A stretch of 5,426 nt of DNA from Bacteroidota bacterium (GTDB lineage: Bacteria; Bacteroidota; Bacteroidia; B-17B0; B-17BO). Under the pieces are notes generated by a model, which ran no database searches, was not told where the DNA came from, and saw only the letters and a program-made list of their open reading frames with translations. Both the position numbers and the translations under genes were made by a program. Shown piece after piece: positions 3,711-5,426 of the stretch (position 1 is its first letter; each line of letters opens with the position of its first letter). The stretch lies in contig CANHPI010000210.1 of NCBI GenBank assembly GCA_947462425.1, forward strand, positions 1 to 5,426, read 5' to 3'.

Positions 3711-5357
3711 TTATTTAAATATAGTTAAATGTCCTTTAAATTTTTGCTCATCCATAGTTTCAATTACATAAAAATAAACACCATCAGCCTCATTTATTGG
3801 GCTCCAAGAATTATCATAATTATTCATTTCATAAATTAAATTGCCCCAACGATTAAATACATATAAATTAATTGTGCCAATATGCTCTATACCATCAATA
3901 ATAAATTTATCATTTACATGATCTCCATTTGGCGTAATTACATTTGGAATAATAATTGGGCAATCATAATCTAACGTGACGGGCATAGAAGCTTTTTGAC
4001 CACAATTATCAATAACATTTGCGGTAAAAATTAAGCGCTTAGTAGGAAAAACAGAAATGGGATTAGAATAATAAGTGTTTCCTGAGTTTGATGCCCAAGA
4101 TAAAGAATAAGAGTTACTAGACACCACATTTGACAAACTAACTGTCAAGCTAATGCTATCGTAAGGACAAGGAGGTATATTTTTTGAAATAGAAATATCA
4201 ATTTTCGGGTCGTCTATAAACTTAACTGAGCCGCCCGGAATAGTCCAACCATTACAAACAATAAAATCTGGCACTATGGTTAACGATAAAGTTTCAATGC
4301 CTTCTTGTAAATTATCAAATAAAGGCTTAATACTTATATTAACCGTGTCCCTACCTGGAGCAAAATATATATTTGGTGCACTAATTAAATAATCCGAAGG
4401 CGAAGCTGTGCCAGAGAGAATATAATTTACATTACGGGGATAGGGAATAGAATCATATCTTTTAAATGTAATAATTGCTTGGCCGCATCCTTCAATTGCA
4501 GATGAATCTAAAAAACCACCCGTATATTTTGGCTGACTACTTACACTTAAATATTGAGTATTAAAACTGCCAGCTTCTAAAAAGACTGATGAGTCCCAGG
4601 TATTATCATTTCCACCATCGGCAATCGCTAATTTTATATGATACGTTTGACAAGGAATAACTTTGGATTTTGCACTAAACACTTTTGTAAATCCATCGTA
4701 TTGAACACTTAAGCCTGTTGCCGAAGTGTTATCTACATAAAAAACCGTATTAGTTAAAACGCAATAAGTGTAACTGGTGCTTGGTCCGTAAATCGGATCT
4801 CCTAATACTCCTCCATTAACGGAGCTAATACTAACAGGCGTTGCAGTTCCGGGCACAAGAGCGATATTAACTGTACCTGTTATTCCTGGACCATTCACTA
4901 AAAATGCAAAAATATCATTATAAGGTGTGCACACGCCCTCATAATATTCATCTGAAGCGAATACGTACCTAAATCGAACTGAATCAGCGGAAGGTATAAA
5001 ATCAAACTCTAAAATGGCGGCATCCCTGGTGGGTTGACCAGCTAATTGCGTAAGTTGAGAATTACCAGGAGTATTATTAATTGTTGTAATTGATGTGGTA
5101 TTATTCGGCCCTATTGCATTTATAACTTTACCTGTTGATATTATAACACCGCTATCTAAACCAATATTAGAGTTTACTCCATTAAAAAAACCAAGTGCCT
5201 GTGAGGCGCCGGTATATTGAATATTAAATGCAACAACTCCTGGGCCAAGTAATACATTGTTAACAAGCTGCGTTGGTGTTAAAGCACTTGTAACCACAAG
5301 CTGAGCATAAACACTCCTTGACAACAATAATACAAGAAAAATAAAAACATTTTTCAC
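3711..5357 (-). CDS. Choice-of-anchor L adhesin-like protein with gliding-type T9SS C-terminal domain
   Basis: A 548-residue secreted protein. Residues 1-19 form a signal peptide ending in VYAQ. Residues about 20-265 form a choice-of-anchor L domain, with VFASDEYYE (132-140), NDIFAFLVNGPGI (147-159), ALVPGTATPVSISSVN (166-181) and IADGGNDNTWDSSVFLEAG (245-263). Residues about 290-362 resemble a Calx-beta repeat (SGTASPSDY, then FAPGRDTV and EGIETLSL). About 385-467 looks like an Ig-like domain. The end, 469-548, is a CHU_C/gliding-motility C-terminal domain with PNVITPNGDHVNDKF (471-485) and FNRWGNLIYE (501-510), a type B signal for T9SS export. The start codon is GTG; no in-frame ATG gives a signal peptide, and an in-frame TAA lies four codons upstream. 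Related proteins are cell-surface or secreted, often implicated in adhesion. It is transcribed against the array and no repeat copy is seen next to its start. Confidence 0.92.
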   Translation of the reverse strand: MKNVFIFLVLLLSRSVYAQLVVTSALTPTQLVNNVLLGPGVVAFNIQYTGASQALGFFNGVNSNIGLDSGVIISTGKVINAIGPNNTTSITTINNTPGNSQLTQLAGQPTRDAAILEFDFIPSADSVRFRYVFASDEYYEGVCTPYNDIFAFLVNGPGITGTVNIALVPGTATPVSISSVNGGVLGDPIYGPSTSYTYCVLTNTVFYVDNTSATGLSVQYDGFTKVFSAKSKVIPCQTYHIKLAIADGGNDNTWDSSVFLEAGSFNTQYLSVSSQPKYTGGFLDSSAIEGCGQAIITFKRYDSIPYPRNVNYILSGTASPSDYLISAPNIYFAPGRDTVNISIKPLFDNLQEGIETLSLTIVPDFIVCNGWTIPGGSVKFIDDPKIDISISKNIPPCPYDSISLTVSLSNVVSSNSYSLSWASNSGNTYYSNPISVFPTKRLIFTANVIDNCGQKASMPVTLDYDCPIIIPNVITPNGDHVNDKFIIDGIEHIGTINLYVFNRWGNLIYEMNNYDNSWSPINEADGVYFYVIETMDEQKFKGHLTIFK

Positions 5358-5426
5358 TATACAATTTTATAATTTAAGTTGAAAGATGATATCATAAAAA
5401 TACTAAAAAAAATTACGCAATAAAAA
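5358..5426 (-). promoter_or_regulatory. Upstream region of the adhesin-like gene with a 10-bp palindrome
   Basis: This is the leader and probable promoter region of the minus-strand gene, cut by the window edge. It is strongly AT-rich. ATGATATCAT (5386-5395) is a perfect 10-bp palindrome about 29 nt upstream of the GTG start and could be an operator or chance. I find no good TTTG/TAnnTTTG pair. It contains no repeat copy. Confidence 0.25.

Overview
The window looks like a piece of an AT-rich Bacteroidota chromosome. Three things point there. Two secreted proteins end in type IX secretion (T9SS) sorting domains, one of type A and one of the gliding-motility/type B kind. Promoter-like sites fit the Bacteroidota pattern TTTG, about 19-20 nt, TAnnTTTG. 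The start codons are preceded by AT-rich leaders without Shine-Dalgarno motifs. I cannot name the genus.

Layout: bases 1-3710 form a one-directional array in which plus-strand genes alternate with diverged copies of one intergenic repeat of about 120-180 bp (five copies, near 11-180, 841-990, 1853-1974, 2851-3029 and 3488-3658). The genes are a mazE-mazF type toxin-antitoxin pair (271-830), a T9SS type A exported protein (1043-1843), a probable outer-membrane beta-barrel protein (2017-2796) and a 70-residue two-helix membrane protein (3214-3426). A larger minus-strand gene (3711-5357) follows, encoding a choice-of-anchor L adhesin-like protein with a type B sorting domain. No repeat copy is seen beyond 3658.

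The main observation is that the repeat behaves like the recombination site of a cassette array. Every copy opens with a TAAC box after a stop codon, and three copies close with a GTTA box before the next gene. The bases after the closing GTTA are complementary to the bases before the TAAC that ends the same unit: GTTACCTGTC with GTCAGGTAAC, GTTATAAA with TTTATAAC, and more weakly GTTA(TCA)CCAA with TTGGTAAC. Integron gene cassettes show the same rule, yet the boxes do not fit the integron consensus GTTRRRY. The repeat is longer than usual, and four of five copies also carry a Bacteroidota promoter at a fixed internal position. A toxin-antitoxin pair followed by small unrelated genes is typical cassette cargo. 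No integrase is visible, so the mobilising enzyme, if there is one, is unknown.

The genes do not form a pathway. The common theme is independent small cargo, largely envelope or secreted proteins, each probably read from a promoter supplied by the preceding repeat or by its own leader.
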